From contig VGNW01000005.1 of NCBI GenBank assembly GCA_016865955.1, positions 1-25,549 of the forward strand: a DNA stretch of 25,549 bases. The letters run 5' to 3'. The notes below the pieces were generated by a model. That model had not been told where the DNA came from. It worked only from the letters and a program-made list of their open reading frames with translations, and ran no database searches. Numbering within the stretch: position 1 is the stretch's first letter; each line of letters starts with the position of its first letter. The stretch is from Chloroflexota bacterium (GTDB taxonomy: Bacteria; Chloroflexota; Dehalococcoidia; SZUA-161). The position numbers and the translations under genes are program-made. Positions 1 to 6,860 of the stretch are shown here, piece by piece.

Positions 1-19
1 CCTCAGCGCTGTACCTTGC

Positions 20-49
20 TTGACTCATGGTATATGTCCTAATTATACT
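20..49 (+). promoter_or_regulatory. Promoter of the signal peptidase gene
   Basis: TTGACT at 20-25 and TATACT at 44-49, separated by 18 bases, form a good housekeeping-sigma promoter. Transcription would start near 56 and give a leader of about 100 bases that contains the palindrome at 125-148. The same hexamer pair and spacing recur in front of the gene at 24820-25302. Assignment is by pattern only. Confidence 0.55.
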
Positions 50-124
50 AGAGTGGTTAGGCACACACCTGTACATTTTAACACGTCTGACTAGTGCAAT
101 CTAATTCAGGAAGAGTAAAGGCAC

Positions 125-148
125 GACAAGGGGCTTAAGCCCCTTGTC
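125..148. repeat. 24-bp perfect palindrome just before the signal peptidase start
   Basis: The left arm GACAAGGGGCTT is followed at once by its exact reverse complement, with no loop bases left over. It ends 8 bases before the ATG at 157 and fills the place where a Shine-Dalgarno sequence would be expected. As RNA it would fold into a strong hairpin at the ribosome entry site. It resembles in style the other short GC-rich palindromes in this window (3125-3154, 6833-6860, 25453-25480), so it may be a dispersed repeat that landed here. Confidence 0.7.
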
Positions 149-156
149 CGATAAAA

Positions 157-699
157 ATGAAATCTCTGGTTCGTGAAGTTATACAGGTCATCCTCCTCGC
201 ACTGGTTATCTTCTTTGCCGTCCATTTCATGATACAGAACTTCAGAATAGACGGCACCAGCATGGAACCGAACCTGCACAACGGACAGTATGTAATAGTC
301 AATAAGACAGCCTACTGGTTCGGGCGTAATCCGGGCAGAGGCGACGTTATCATATTCAACGCACCCGACCAGCCCCAGTACGACCGCGTCAAAAGGGTTA
401 TCGGGCTTCCCGGCGATACGGTTGATGTGAAGCCCGACGGCTCTGTGTACGTCAACGGCGAGCTGCTCAATGAACCTTACCTGCCGGCACATCACAGCGG
501 CACCAGCGGGGTCTGGACGGTACCCGAAGGGGAATATTTCGTGATGGGGGACAACCGAAGCGTGAGCTACGATTCGCGGGAGGGCGGGACGGTGCCGCGC
601 GACAGGATTATAGGCAAGGCGTGGGTCGTCATCTGGCCGATACGGGACTGGGGCTTTGCCCCCAACCAGTCGCTGGAATTAGCAGCAGCATTACCCTGA
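157..699 (+). CDS. lepB: Signal peptidase I
   Basis: A type I signal peptidase of 180 aa that cleaves signal peptides from exported proteins at the outer face of the membrane. One N-terminal membrane helix (about residues 8-26) is followed by the catalytic serine motif GTSMEP with Ser35. The lysine general base lies in RVKRVIGLPGD at Lys79, and the conserved box GDNR...YDSR spans about 131-141. Length fits the short bacterial form with a single anchor. The start at 157 is chosen because it gives the complete membrane anchor, although there is no clear SD and a palindrome occupies that position. It is followed by its own small-gene group on the same strand rather than by a secretion operon. 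Confidence 0.95.
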   Translation: MKSLVREVIQVILLALVIFFAVHFMIQNFRIDGTSMEPNLHNGQYVIVNKTAYWFGRNPGRGDVIIFNAPDQPQYDRVKRVIGLPGDTVDVKPDGSVYVNGELLNEPYLPAHHSGTSGVWTVPEGEYFVMGDNRSVSYDSREGGTVPRDRIIGKAWVVIWPIRDWGFAPNQSLELAAALP

Positions 700-722
700 C
701 TTTACCTGTTCGACCATTCGAC

Positions 723-751
723 TTGACTTAAAAATTTGCTTAAACTACAAT
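723..751 (+). promoter_or_regulatory. Promoter of the Trm112-like gene
   Basis: TTGACT at 723-728 and TACAAT at 746-751 are spaced 17 bases apart. The expected transcription start is near 758, leaving a leader of about 25 bases that carries the GGAG at 773-776. It begins only 23 bases after the signal peptidase stop codon. Confidence 0.6.
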
Positions 752-783
752 CAATCCTACTGACAGTCTGCCGGAGATGCAAT

Positions 784-966
784 ATGAAGAAAGACCTGAT
801 GGAAATACTAGCCTGTCCTGTCTGCAAAAGCGACCTCAAACTCGAGGTTACCGAAGAGGACGAAAAAGAGGTAATCACCGGGACACTGAAATGCACCAAG
901 TGCTCGGAGGCCTACCCGATTAAAGATGCCATTCCCAACCTCCTGCCGCCGGACCTCAGGAACTAA
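784..966 (+). CDS. Trm112-like zinc-ribbon protein
   Basis: A 60-aa protein of the Trm112p/YcaR family. These are small zinc-binding proteins that in eukaryotes and archaea activate methyltransferases; bacterial members are mostly uncharacterised. It opens with MEILACPVCKSDL (CxxC at residues 11-14) and has a second CxxC at 37-40 (CTKC), followed by the typical YPIKDAIPNLLP tail, where the IP(N)LL element is diagnostic. The ATG at 784 is chosen over an upstream in-frame start because GGAG lies 7 bases before it and a promoter sits just upstream. No methyltransferase gene is adjacent, so the partner cannot be named. Confidence 0.85.
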   Translation: MKKDLMEILACPVCKSDLKLEVTEEDEKEVITGTLKCTKCSEAYPIKDAIPNLLPPDLRN

Positions 967-1037
967 GAGCAGAGTTCCGCCGTCATTATATATTGAACGA
1001 AGTATTAAGTCGTAAGTGAGGAGGTTTGAACAGGTCG

Positions 1038-1289
1038 ATGAACAGATTTCAAATAGGCGGTATGCTGATTTGCCTGGTCTGTGTTATCCTTGCCGGCCTC
1101 TTTATCTGGGGATTGGTCGCCGGTGAGCCCTGGCGTTTCTGGGCTATCGCCGCCCCTGTAATCGTTATCTTCCTCGGCGCTCTGGGAATCGGGTTCTCCA
1201 TCGGACGGCTGATGTCCTCCACAGCAGTGGAAGCTCCTTCCCACAGGTCAAAAGCCAAACAGGGAAGTGCACCCAGCACCTCCGCCTGA
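1038..1289 (+). CDS. Small two-helix membrane protein
   Basis: An 83-aa protein with two hydrophobic helices, roughly residues 7-29 and 35-60, separated by a short GEPWRFW loop. It ends in a polar, Ser/Lys-rich tail (SHRSKAKQ). I do not recognise a family. A strong GAGGAGG lies at 1018-1024. It is too close to an in-frame TTG at 1026 and rather far from the ATG at 1038, so the exact start is uncertain; the ATG is taken here. It probably shares a transcript with the Trm112-like gene. Both termini are likely cytoplasmic if it forms a hairpin, which is inference. Confidence 0.6.
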   Translation: MNRFQIGGMLICLVCVILAGLFIWGLVAGEPWRFWAIAAPVIVIFLGALGIGFSIGRLMSSTAVEAPSHRSKAKQGSAPSTSA

Positions 1290-1308
1290 AGCTGAAATAG
1301 GATTGCCT

Positions 1309-1671
1309 CTACGGACTATAGGTAACCCTCGATTCGGGCGATTCCCATACCTCGACCTGTGAAACTGCAACCCCTTTTATCCGCCTTTTCAACTCCTTAT
1401 AGATGGTCGCCGCAATGTTCTCGGATGACGGGTTTACCTTGTCGAACGGTGCAATGTCGTTCAGGCAAACGTGGTCGAACCGCTTCAAAACCTCGCCCAC
1501 ATGCTTTTTAAGCTCCACAAAATCGTAGGCTATCCCGATATTGTTCAGCTTCTCCGACTTCACACTAACCACGACCTCAAAGCGATGCCCGTGCAACGCC
1601 TCGCACCTGCCGCCATAGCCCCTCAGATAATGGGCGGCATCGAAATGCTGTCTCACCGACACTTGATACAT
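1309..1671 (-). CDS. 6-pyruvoyltetrahydropterin synthase paralog, PTPS-III type (FolB replacement)
   Basis: A 120-aa protein of the PTPS/QueD fold that acts on dihydroneopterin triphosphate. Zinc ligands are His14 (HFDAAH) and His27/His29 (HGH). PSSEN (81-85), Asp66-His67 and Glu110 match the pterin and catalytic sites. The active-site stretch is Cys23-Glu24-Ala-Leu-His-Gly-His, so a glutamate accompanies the catalytic cysteine. That combination is established for PTPS-III proteins, which make 6-hydroxymethyldihydropterin directly and replace dihydroneopterin aldolase (FolB). The gene lies 33 bases downstream of folK in the folP-folK transcript and no folB is visible. The ATG at 1671 is preceded by GGAGGAG; an upstream in-frame GTG at 1683 lacks an SD. 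The alternative is QueD of queuosine synthesis, but no other que gene is nearby. Confidence 0.85.
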   Translation of the reverse strand: MYQVSVRQHFDAAHYLRGYGGRCEALHGHRFEVVVSVKSEKLNNIGIAYDFVELKKHVGEVLKRFDHVCLNDIAPFDKVNPSSENIAATIYKELKRRIKGVAVSQVEVWESPESRVTYSP

Positions 1672-1690
1672 ATCTCCTCCCACAAATTAG

Positions 1691-1726
1691 CAGGCTGTCA
1701 GCCGTCAGTTTTCAGCTATCAGTTTT
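1691..1726 (-). repeat. Dispersed repeat overlapping the end of folK
   Basis: On the minus strand this reads CTGATAGCTGAAAACTGACG and continues to GGCTGACAGCC. It is closely related to 20139-20170 and 8175-8199, which carry the same CTGA-TAGCTGA / GCTGAAAGCTGA phrases. Here the repeat encodes the last residues of FolK (LIAEN) and its TGA stop. Confidence 0.6.
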
Positions 1727-2226
1727 ACTTTCTGGCCTAACATACGTGTCTTTCTGACCCCGTTCTTACCCTCAACATCAGCGAGCAAATCGCTTACCTT
1801 TTTCTTCAACTGAGGATGCACCAGCTCCGGCGCAATCTCAGCCAGAGGCACAAGCACAAAGGCGCGCTCGGCGATATGGGGGTGGGGCACGGTCAGTTCT
1901 CCGGTTTGAATGACGCGTTTTCCGTAGAATAGTATGTCGATGTCGATAAGCCGTGGGGCATTGCGGAAGCTGGGCTGCCGCCCCAGGGCGCTCTCTATTC
2001 CTTTCACAAAGTTGAGAAGCTCCAGAGGAGCAAGTCTGGTGACTCCTCTCAAAACCGCATTGAGAAACATCGGCTGCTCTGTGTTATATAGCGGGTCAGT
2101 TTCATACACTGAAGAAATCTTATTAATCGTTACTTTCTCCGACAGGCGTTCTACAGCCGACTCAAGATTGCCCATCCTGTCCCCGAGGTTGGAGCCCAGG
2201 CCGAGGTATATCTCAACGTCTTTCAC
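1705..2226 (-). CDS. folK: 2-amino-4-hydroxy-6-hydroxymethyldihydropteridine pyrophosphokinase
   Basis: HPPK, 173 aa, transfers pyrophosphate from ATP to 6-hydroxymethyldihydropterin, the step before dihydropteroate synthase. GLGSNLGDR lies at 9-17, the metal-binding signature RLIDIDILFYG at 92-102 and the HPH...RAFVLVPLAEI block follows. The ATG overlaps the folP stop codon by 4 bases (ATGA), indicating translational coupling. The last five residues and the stop codon lie within a dispersed repeat (1691-1726), so the natural C-terminus seems to have been overwritten beyond about residue 168 without harm to the core fold. Confidence 0.95.
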   Translation of the reverse strand: MKDVEIYLGLGSNLGDRMGNLESAVERLSEKVTINKISSVYETDPLYNTEQPMFLNAVLRGVTRLAPLELLNFVKGIESALGRQPSFRNAPRLIDIDILFYGKRVIQTGELTVPHPHIAERAFVLVPLAEIAPELVHPQLKKKVSDLLADVEGKNGVRKTRMLGQKVKLIAEN

Positions 2227-3068
2227 GAACTCTTGCCTCTGACTAAGGCATCGCTCATCCTGACCACGCGCACCATCTGAGCCACATCGTGCACTCTCAC
2301 AATGTCTGCGCCGTTGGCGATACCGATGGCTACAGTTGCCGCCGTACCCTCCAGCCGTTGGTCAACGGGTAAATCGAGCACATGCCCGATAAACGACTTT
2401 CGTGAAGTTCCCAGTAATATAGGTCGTCCCAGCACCTTAAGCTCGGACAGGCGGCGCACAATCTCCAGATTCTGCTCCACCGTTTTGCCGAAGCCCACGC
2501 CGGGGTCGATGATAATGTTCTCCCGGGGCACACCGGCACCCAGCGCCGTTTGCATGCTTTTTTTAAGGCTGGCGATAAGCTCGGGAAAGAAATTCCGAAA
2601 ACCTGAATCCCTCTGGTTCTGAGAGATTATCAGAGTTACCCCTGCCTCCGCAGCTACCCTTGCCAGTTTCGGGTCCCGCTTCAGCTCCCAGACATCGTTT
2701 ATCATGCGCGCACCGGCTGCTACCGCCCTTCTCGCCACGCCGGACTTATAGGTATCAATGCTAATGGGCACAGGAAGCTCGTTTGCCAGCTTTTCGATGA
2801 CGGGTATAACACGTCTTAATTCCTCCTCAGATGAAAGAGGCCTGGCACTGGGTCGAGTGGATTCCCCGCCGACATCTATGATGTCGGCGCCCTCAGCGAC
2901 CATTCGCTTCGCCTGCCCGACGGCAGCCTCCGTATCGCGCAGCCCGTCGCCGGAAAAGGAATCAGGGTCGACATTGACAATGCCCATGACATAGGTGCGC
3001 TCCCCCCACCGGAACTCCGTGTCACCACATCGAGTCACACCCAAGGGTTTGTTTGAACGGCTATTCAC
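2223..3068 (-). CDS. folP: Dihydropteroate synthase
   Basis: DHPS, 281 aa, condenses 6-hydroxymethyldihydropterin pyrophosphate with p-aminobenzoate; a TIM-barrel enzyme and the sulfonamide target. Motifs in order: MGIVNVDPDSFS (about 28-39), GGESTRP (67-73), DPGVGFGKT (188-196), GTSRKSF (220-226) and RVHDV near the end. The usual NVTPDSF is NVDPDSF here, an Asp in place of Thr. The GTG start at 3068 is preceded by GGGAG at a 6-base spacing. First gene of folP-folK-PTPS-III, driven by an extended -10 promoter at 3091-3099. Confidence 0.95.
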   Translation of the reverse strand: MNSRSNKPLGVTRCGDTEFRWGERTYVMGIVNVDPDSFSGDGLRDTEAAVGQAKRMVAEGADIIDVGGESTRPSARPLSSEEELRRVIPVIEKLANELPVPISIDTYKSGVARRAVAAGARMINDVWELKRDPKLARVAAEAGVTLIISQNQRDSGFRNFFPELIASLKKSMQTALGAGVPRENIIIDPGVGFGKTVEQNLEIVRRLSELKVLGRPILLGTSRKSFIGHVLDLPVDQRLEGTAATVAIGIANGADIVRVHDVAQMVRVVRMSDALVRGKSS

Positions 3069-3090
3069 AATGAACTCCCAACGTAGTTAC

Positions 3091-3099
3091 ATTATAGCA
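3091..3099 (-). promoter_or_regulatory. Extended -10 promoter of the folate operon
   Basis: On the minus strand TGC-TATAAT, a consensus -10 preceded by the TGn extension; no convincing -35 is seen. Transcription would begin near 3084, giving a leader of about 15 bases that carries the GGGAG of folP. Confidence 0.55.
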
Positions 3100-3124
3100 T
3101 GAAGGCTGATAACTTCCCTAAAAA

Positions 3125-3154
3125 TGTAAGGGCGTTCAATTGAACGCCCTTACA
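3125..3154 (-). terminator. 30-bp perfect palindrome, probable terminator of archease-rtcB
   Basis: Half-site TGTAAGGGCGTTCAA followed directly by its exact reverse complement. It lies 20 bases past the rtcB stop codon. In the direction of rtcB transcription it is followed by TTTTTA (the complement of the run at 3119-3124), which fits intrinsic termination. It also belongs in style to the family of GC-rich palindromes scattered through the window. Confidence 0.6.
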
Positions 3155-3174
3155 AATGCGAAAACAGCCAGCGT

Positions 3175-4635
3175 TTAACCTTTTATCACGCCGATGGGTC
3201 TGGCTTTGACCACCTTCAACGATATGCCGGCGGCGTGGGCTACATGCACAACCTCGGTTACATCTTTGTAGGCTGACGATGCCTCTTCTGCCAGACCCGA
3301 GAGGCTTGCCACTTTGACTGCAATCCCGCGGGAAGCCAGTTCAGCCAGGATGTCTGAGCCGCGGACACTTCGCTTGGCTGCGGAGCGGCTCTGCACCCGT
3401 CCTGCTCCGTGGCAGGTGGAGCCGAAGGTCTCCTGCATTGCCCTCTCGGTGCCCAATGCCACATAGGAGCAGCGTCCCATATCGCCGGGGATGAGCACGG
3501 GCTGCCCGACCTTACTGTAGGCACGTGGTATGTCGGGGTGACCTGCGGGGAATGCCCTCGTGGCGCCCTTGCGGTGCACGCAGACATTGAGTTTCTTGCC
3601 CTCCACCTGATGTTCCTCAATCTTGGCGATGTTGTGCGCCACATCGTAGACCACTCTCATGCCCAAATCACGCGGGCTTTTATCGAAGACCTTGGCAAAA
3701 GACTCCCGTGCCCAGTGGGTGATGCACTGGCGGTTCGCCCAGGCGTAATTGGCGGCGCAAGCCATAGCTGCGAAATAGGCTTGCCCTTCGGGCGATTTCA
3801 CCGGCGCGCAGGCAAGCTGGCGGTCGGGAAGCTCGATGCCGTAGTTTCTGGCTGCCTGTCCCATCGTCTTGAGGTAGTCGTCGCAGACCTGATAGCCGAA
3901 CCCTCGCGAGCCTGTGTGAATCAGAAGCAGTATCTGTCCGACATCGTTTATGCCGAAGACCTGCGCGATACCGGCGTCATAAATCTCATCGACCACCTGA
4001 ACTTCGAGGAAATGGTTGCCCGAGCCAAGTGTCCCTGATTGCGGCATGCCGCGAGTCTTCGCTCTTTCGCTCACTTTATCGGGGTCGGCTCCCTCCATAC
4101 TGCCGTGCTCCTCGGTATATTCGAGGTCTTCCCTCTCCCCGAATCCCGATTCCACCGCCCAGGCAGCACCCTTAATCAGGAGTCTCTCGATTTCCTTGCC
4201 CTTGAGCCGTATCTTACCCTCGGAACCCAGACCTGAAGGCACATTGGCGAAGAGGTCGTTCAGCAGCCTGTCTATCCTGGGTTTGACCTCTGGCTCTATC
4301 AGATTGGTGCGCAGCAGGCGCACGCCGCAGTTGATATCGAAACCAACACCGCCGGGCGATATTACGCCGTCGCTGACGCGGGTGGCAGCAACTCCTCCGA
4401 TGGGGAAACCGTAGCCCCAGTGAATATCGGGCATAGCCATCGACCTGCCCACAATGCCGGGCAGGAAGGCGACGTTGGCTACCTGCTCCAGCGACTGGTC
4501 TTCCTTAATCTGACGCAGCATCTTTTCATCGGCGTAGACCAAACCGGATACCCTCATCCCGGGTTTATATGATTTGGGTATCTCCCAGCGGTAATCGTCT
4601 ATTTTGACCAGCTTGCCCTGCCATCCCTCTGTCAT
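3175..4635 (-). CDS. rtcB: RtcB-type RNA-splicing ligase
   Basis: RtcB, 486 aa, joins RNA 2',3'-cyclic phosphate or 3'-phosphate ends to 5'-OH ends with GTP and Mn2+, in tRNA splicing or RNA repair. The metal site is visible: Asp100 and Cys103 in FDINCGVR, His208 in GSGNHFLEVQ, His240 in HTGSRGFG and His334 in AHNIAK. The guanylylated histidine is His409 in STCHGAGR. Full family length. The ATG at 4635 is preceded by GGGGGAGG. It follows the archease gene by 12 bases on the same transcript; archease is the established activator of RtcB guanylylation, which confirms the assignment. Confidence 0.97.
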   Translation of the reverse strand: MTEGWQGKLVKIDDYRWEIPKSYKPGMRVSGLVYADEKMLRQIKEDQSLEQVANVAFLPGIVGRSMAMPDIHWGYGFPIGGVAATRVSDGVISPGGVGFDINCGVRLLRTNLIEPEVKPRIDRLLNDLFANVPSGLGSEGKIRLKGKEIERLLIKGAAWAVESGFGEREDLEYTEEHGSMEGADPDKVSERAKTRGMPQSGTLGSGNHFLEVQVVDEIYDAGIAQVFGINDVGQILLLIHTGSRGFGYQVCDDYLKTMGQAARNYGIELPDRQLACAPVKSPEGQAYFAAMACAANYAWANRQCITHWARESFAKVFDKSPRDLGMRVVYDVAHNIAKIEEHQVEGKKLNVCVHRKGATRAFPAGHPDIPRAYSKVGQPVLIPGDMGRCSYVALGTERAMQETFGSTCHGAGRVQSRSAAKRSVRGSDILAELASRGIAVKVASLSGLAEEASSAYKDVTEVVHVAHAAGISLKVVKARPIGVIKG

Positions 4636-4647
4636 CTCATCCTCCCC

Positions 4648-5064
4648 CTAAATGTCCAGAATGAACTGGACTTTCGCCCCATTTTTCTTCTTTTCGACCT
4701 TGAGCATGTGATATGTGGCTGCCTTAACCGACGTTTTCAGTTGATGGCGCGATGTGTCAATTTTTTCACCATATATTTTAGCTTTGAGACTGGTCTGACT
4801 CAGCCCGGTTATATCGAACCTGCTGAATATGATATGTTCAATATCGAATATATACAGCAACTCGTTCAGCCAGTCTACCAGCAGAGCCTCTCGGTCCGAG
4901 GACTGAATAGCGATATCGCGCTTGACCTCTTTCTTGACTCCTTGGAGGTCAGCTATCTGGCTGAACATGCCGTAGGCAGCGCTGGCAAAGGCTTCCTTGA
5001 GATCTTTGCCATAGGCGATGATGCCAACGTCAGCCGTGTGGTCGAATACCTCGAATCTAGCCAC
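4648..5064 (-). CDS. Archease, RtcB cofactor
   Basis: A 138-aa archease, the small metal-binding protein that speeds RtcB guanylylation and turnover. The N-terminal DHTADVGI (about 8-15) and the C-terminal VKAATYH...KVQFILDI are characteristic, with the SSDREALLVDWLNELLY block between. The GTG start at 5064 has GGGGGAG 4 bases upstream. It is the first gene of the archease-rtcB unit, under an extended -10 promoter at 5085-5093. The Mut7-C RNase gene is transcribed divergently from the other side of a repeat element. Confidence 0.95.
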   Translation of the reverse strand: MARFEVFDHTADVGIIAYGKDLKEAFASAAYGMFSQIADLQGVKKEVKRDIAIQSSDREALLVDWLNELLYIFDIEHIIFSRFDITGLSQTSLKAKIYGEKIDTSRHQLKTSVKAATYHMLKVEKKKNGAKVQFILDI

Positions 5065-5084
5065 GATGCTCCCCCAGTGGACAG

Positions 5085-5093
5085 ATTATATCA
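5085..5093 (-). promoter_or_regulatory. Extended -10 promoter of archease-rtcB
   Basis: On the minus strand TGA-TATAAT, a perfect -10 with the TGn extension and no recognisable -35 box. Transcription would start near 5078, about 14 bases before the GTG. Confidence 0.5.
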
Positions 5094-5105
5094 TACATAG
5101 AAATT

Positions 5106-5188
5106 CCTCTCCCTTGACGGGAGAGGCTAGGTGAGGGTGAAACCTCTGTCCCCCCTCTCTCTTCCTCTCTCCCTCCAGGGAAGAGAGG
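5106..5188. repeat. Intergenic repeat with two hairpins
   Basis: CCTCTCCC at 5106-5113, loop TTGAC, and GGGAGAGG at 5119-5126 form a perfect 8-bp hairpin. This is followed by GGTGAGGGTGAAACC and a second pyrimidine-rich arm, CTCTCTTCC, pairing with GGAAGAGAG up to about 5187. From general knowledge this CTCTCCC-TTGA-CGGGAGAGG phrase is a dispersed repeat in many bacterial genomes. It sits between divergent archease and Mut7-C genes, outside both promoters. Confidence 0.55.
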
Positions 5189-5218
5189 ACTTTAAATAGT
5201 ACCTGCGCAGTTGTTTTG

Positions 5219-5227
5219 TGCTAAAAT
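5219..5227 (+). promoter_or_regulatory. Extended -10 promoter of the Mut7-C/deacetylase pair
   Basis: TGC-TAAAAT with no clear -35. The box ends 6 bases before the ATG at 5234, so transcription would start at or next to the start codon and the message would be leaderless. No SD is present, which agrees. Confidence 0.45.
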
Positions 5228-5233
5228 TCTGGC

Positions 5234-5704
5234 ATGAAATTTATCGTTGACTCCAATGTGGGCAGGCTGGCGCGGTGGCTCAGAATCGCGGGTTTCGATA
5301 CCCTATTCATCAACGACCTAGACGATAACAGGCTGGTCAGGATTGCCCTGCAAGAGGGCAGGGTGCTGCTCACCAAGGACACGCAGATACTCAAGAGGCG
5401 CGTGGCTGCCACGGGTCGACTGAAGGTGCTTCTGGTAGAGGGCGAGGAGGTCAAAGGGCAATTGAGACAGGTGGTAAAGACGTTTAATCTGGCAAACGAG
5501 GTGAAGCCATTTACGCTCTGCCTCGAATGTAACAAGCCGCTTGTGGCTAAGAAGAAGGAGGATGTCGAGGGGCAGGTGCCTCCTTATGTTTTTAAGACTC
5601 AGACCCAGTACATGCAATGTCCTGAGTGCCGGCGTGTTTACTGGCGAGGCACTCACTGGGAGCGCATGAGCAGAGAGCTGGAAGACATAGTGGAGAGCGC
5701 GTGA
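5234..5704 (+). CDS. Mut7-C RNase domain protein with zinc ribbon
   Basis: A 156-aa protein of the Mut7-C family, a PIN-like nuclease domain with a C-terminal zinc ribbon, predicted to cleave RNA. The nuclease part opens with KFIVDSNVGRLARWLRIAGFDT (Asp6) and continues with RVLLTKDTQILKR (Asp49). The ribbon has CxxC at 96-99 and 129-132, ending in RRVYWRGTHWERM. The family's biochemistry is little known. It overlaps the downstream deacetylase by 4 bases (GTGA), so the two are co-translated. It lies divergent from the RNA repair pair archease-RtcB, which makes an RNA-processing role attractive but unproven. Confidence 0.9.
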   Translation: MKFIVDSNVGRLARWLRIAGFDTLFINDLDDNRLVRIALQEGRVLLTKDTQILKRRVAATGRLKVLLVEGEEVKGQLRQVVKTFNLANEVKPFTLCLECNKPLVAKKKEDVEGQVPPYVFKTQTQYMQCPECRRVYWRGTHWERMSRELEDIVESA

Positions 5705-6822
5705 GAAAAGCAGCCTTTGTTTACGATGAGGAGCTGGGATGGCATACCATCGTAGAGGGCAAGGTATTCAATCCCACCCGCCTGCAATATACCTATGAGC
5801 TGCTCAAGGCATATAATGCCTTCGATGAATCAACCTCGATACTGGTAAAACCGGAAAGGGCGGACGAATCGGCACTGCTCTCTTTTCACACCGAGAAATA
5901 TGTAGCGGCAATCAAGAGCTTCAGCAGGGGCGAAAGTAAATTCAACCCTCGTGAGTTCAATTGCAGCGAGCACGGCGATAATCCCACTTTTCCCGGCATG
6001 TATGATGTTTCTGCTACGATAGTAGGCGCTTCTCTCAAAGCAGCGGAGCTGGTGGCTGAGGGCAAGGCGGATGTCGCTTTCAATCACGCGGGCGGGGGGC
6101 ACCACGCTGCGCCGGGCTGTGCCTCGGGATTCTGCATTTTCAACGATGTGGTCATCGCCATAAAGTATCTGCTGGCAAAAGGGCTGCGGGTAGCCTACAT
6201 CGATATCGACGCCCACCACGCCGACGGGGTGCAGGATGCGTTCTATGATACCGATAAGGTGCTGACTATTTCGCTGCACGAGACGGGTCGGTTACTTTTT
6301 CCAGGCACAGGCGAGGTATCCGAGATTGGCGTAGGTGCCGGTAAGGGATATTCGGTGAATGTGCCTCTAGCTCCTTATACCGATGACGAAATCTACCTCC
6401 AGGCGTTCGACCAGGTAGTGCCTGCGCTGGTTGGTAGCTTCAAGCCGGATATAGTGTTCACCCAGCTTGGCTGCGATACTCATCATATCGACCCGATGAC
6501 GCAGCTCAGCCTGACCACTGCCGGATATGAAGCGGTGATAAAGAGAATCCGCAAGCTGGCTCCGAGATGGGTTGCTGTAGGAGGCGGGGGCTATGAGGTG
6601 AGCGTGGTGGCGCGGTGCTGGACTCTGGCTTACGGCATAATGATAGACCGCGATTTGCCCGACGAGATACCGCAGAGCTATCAGGAGCTTTATGGCTTAA
6701 AGAGGCTCAGGGATAGCGAGAAACCACACATTGATAGCCGCAGCAGAGAGCAAGCCCGCCGTTTCGCCGAGGAGAGCGTGGCAGGTGTAAAACGGCTGGT
6801 ATTCCCGTATCACAGGCTGTGA
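5701..6822 (+). CDS. Histone deacetylase/AcuC-family amidohydrolase
   Basis: A 373-aa zinc-dependent deacetylase of the arginase-deacetylase fold. The active site is complete: His134-His135 in HAGGGHHA, zinc ligands Asp170 and His172 in DIDAHHADG, Asp259 in QLGCDTH, and the catalytic Tyr298 in GGGGYE. Bacterial relatives deacetylate acetyl-CoA synthetase (AcuC), acetylpolyamines or other small substrates; the sequence alone does not decide between these. GTG at 5701 is taken as start: it overlaps the Mut7-C stop, has GGAG 5 bases upstream and begins the conserved RKAAFVYDEE. A longer in-frame reading is just the upstream gene in another frame. The abundance of CoA-thioester genes nearby makes control of a CoA ligase by deacetylation a possible role. 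Confidence 0.92.
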   Translation: MRKAAFVYDEELGWHTIVEGKVFNPTRLQYTYELLKAYNAFDESTSILVKPERADESALLSFHTEKYVAAIKSFSRGESKFNPREFNCSEHGDNPTFPGMYDVSATIVGASLKAAELVAEGKADVAFNHAGGGHHAAPGCASGFCIFNDVVIAIKYLLAKGLRVAYIDIDAHHADGVQDAFYDTDKVLTISLHETGRLLFPGTGEVSEIGVGAGKGYSVNVPLAPYTDDEIYLQAFDQVVPALVGSFKPDIVFTQLGCDTHHIDPMTQLSLTTAGYEAVIKRIRKLAPRWVAVGGGGYEVSVVARCWTLAYGIMIDRDLPDEIPQSYQELYGLKRLRDSEKPHIDSRSREQARRFAEESVAGVKRLVFPYHRL

Positions 6823-6832
6823 TTAATACCAT

Positions 6833-6860
6833 GTAGGGGCACAAGATTTTGTGTCCCTAC
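6833..6860. terminator. Palindromic repeat/bidirectional terminator between convergent genes
   Basis: GTAGGGGCACAA pairs with TTGTGTCCCTAC across a 4-base loop, with one G-T wobble. It lies between the convergent deacetylase and family III CoA genes. The terminal GTAG on the minus strand provides the TAG stop of the latter. It has the same outer phrase (GTAGGGGCACA) as the perfect palindrome at 25453-25480, so it is a dispersed element as well as a probable terminator. Confidence 0.6.

Noticed and set aside
1309..1671. QueD of queuosine synthesis
   Set aside because: The Cys-Glu active site and position in the folate operon favour PTPS-III; no other que gene is present.
3409..4038. 209-codon plus-strand open frame opposite rtcB
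   Set aside because: Antisense shadow of a complete RtcB with all metal ligands.
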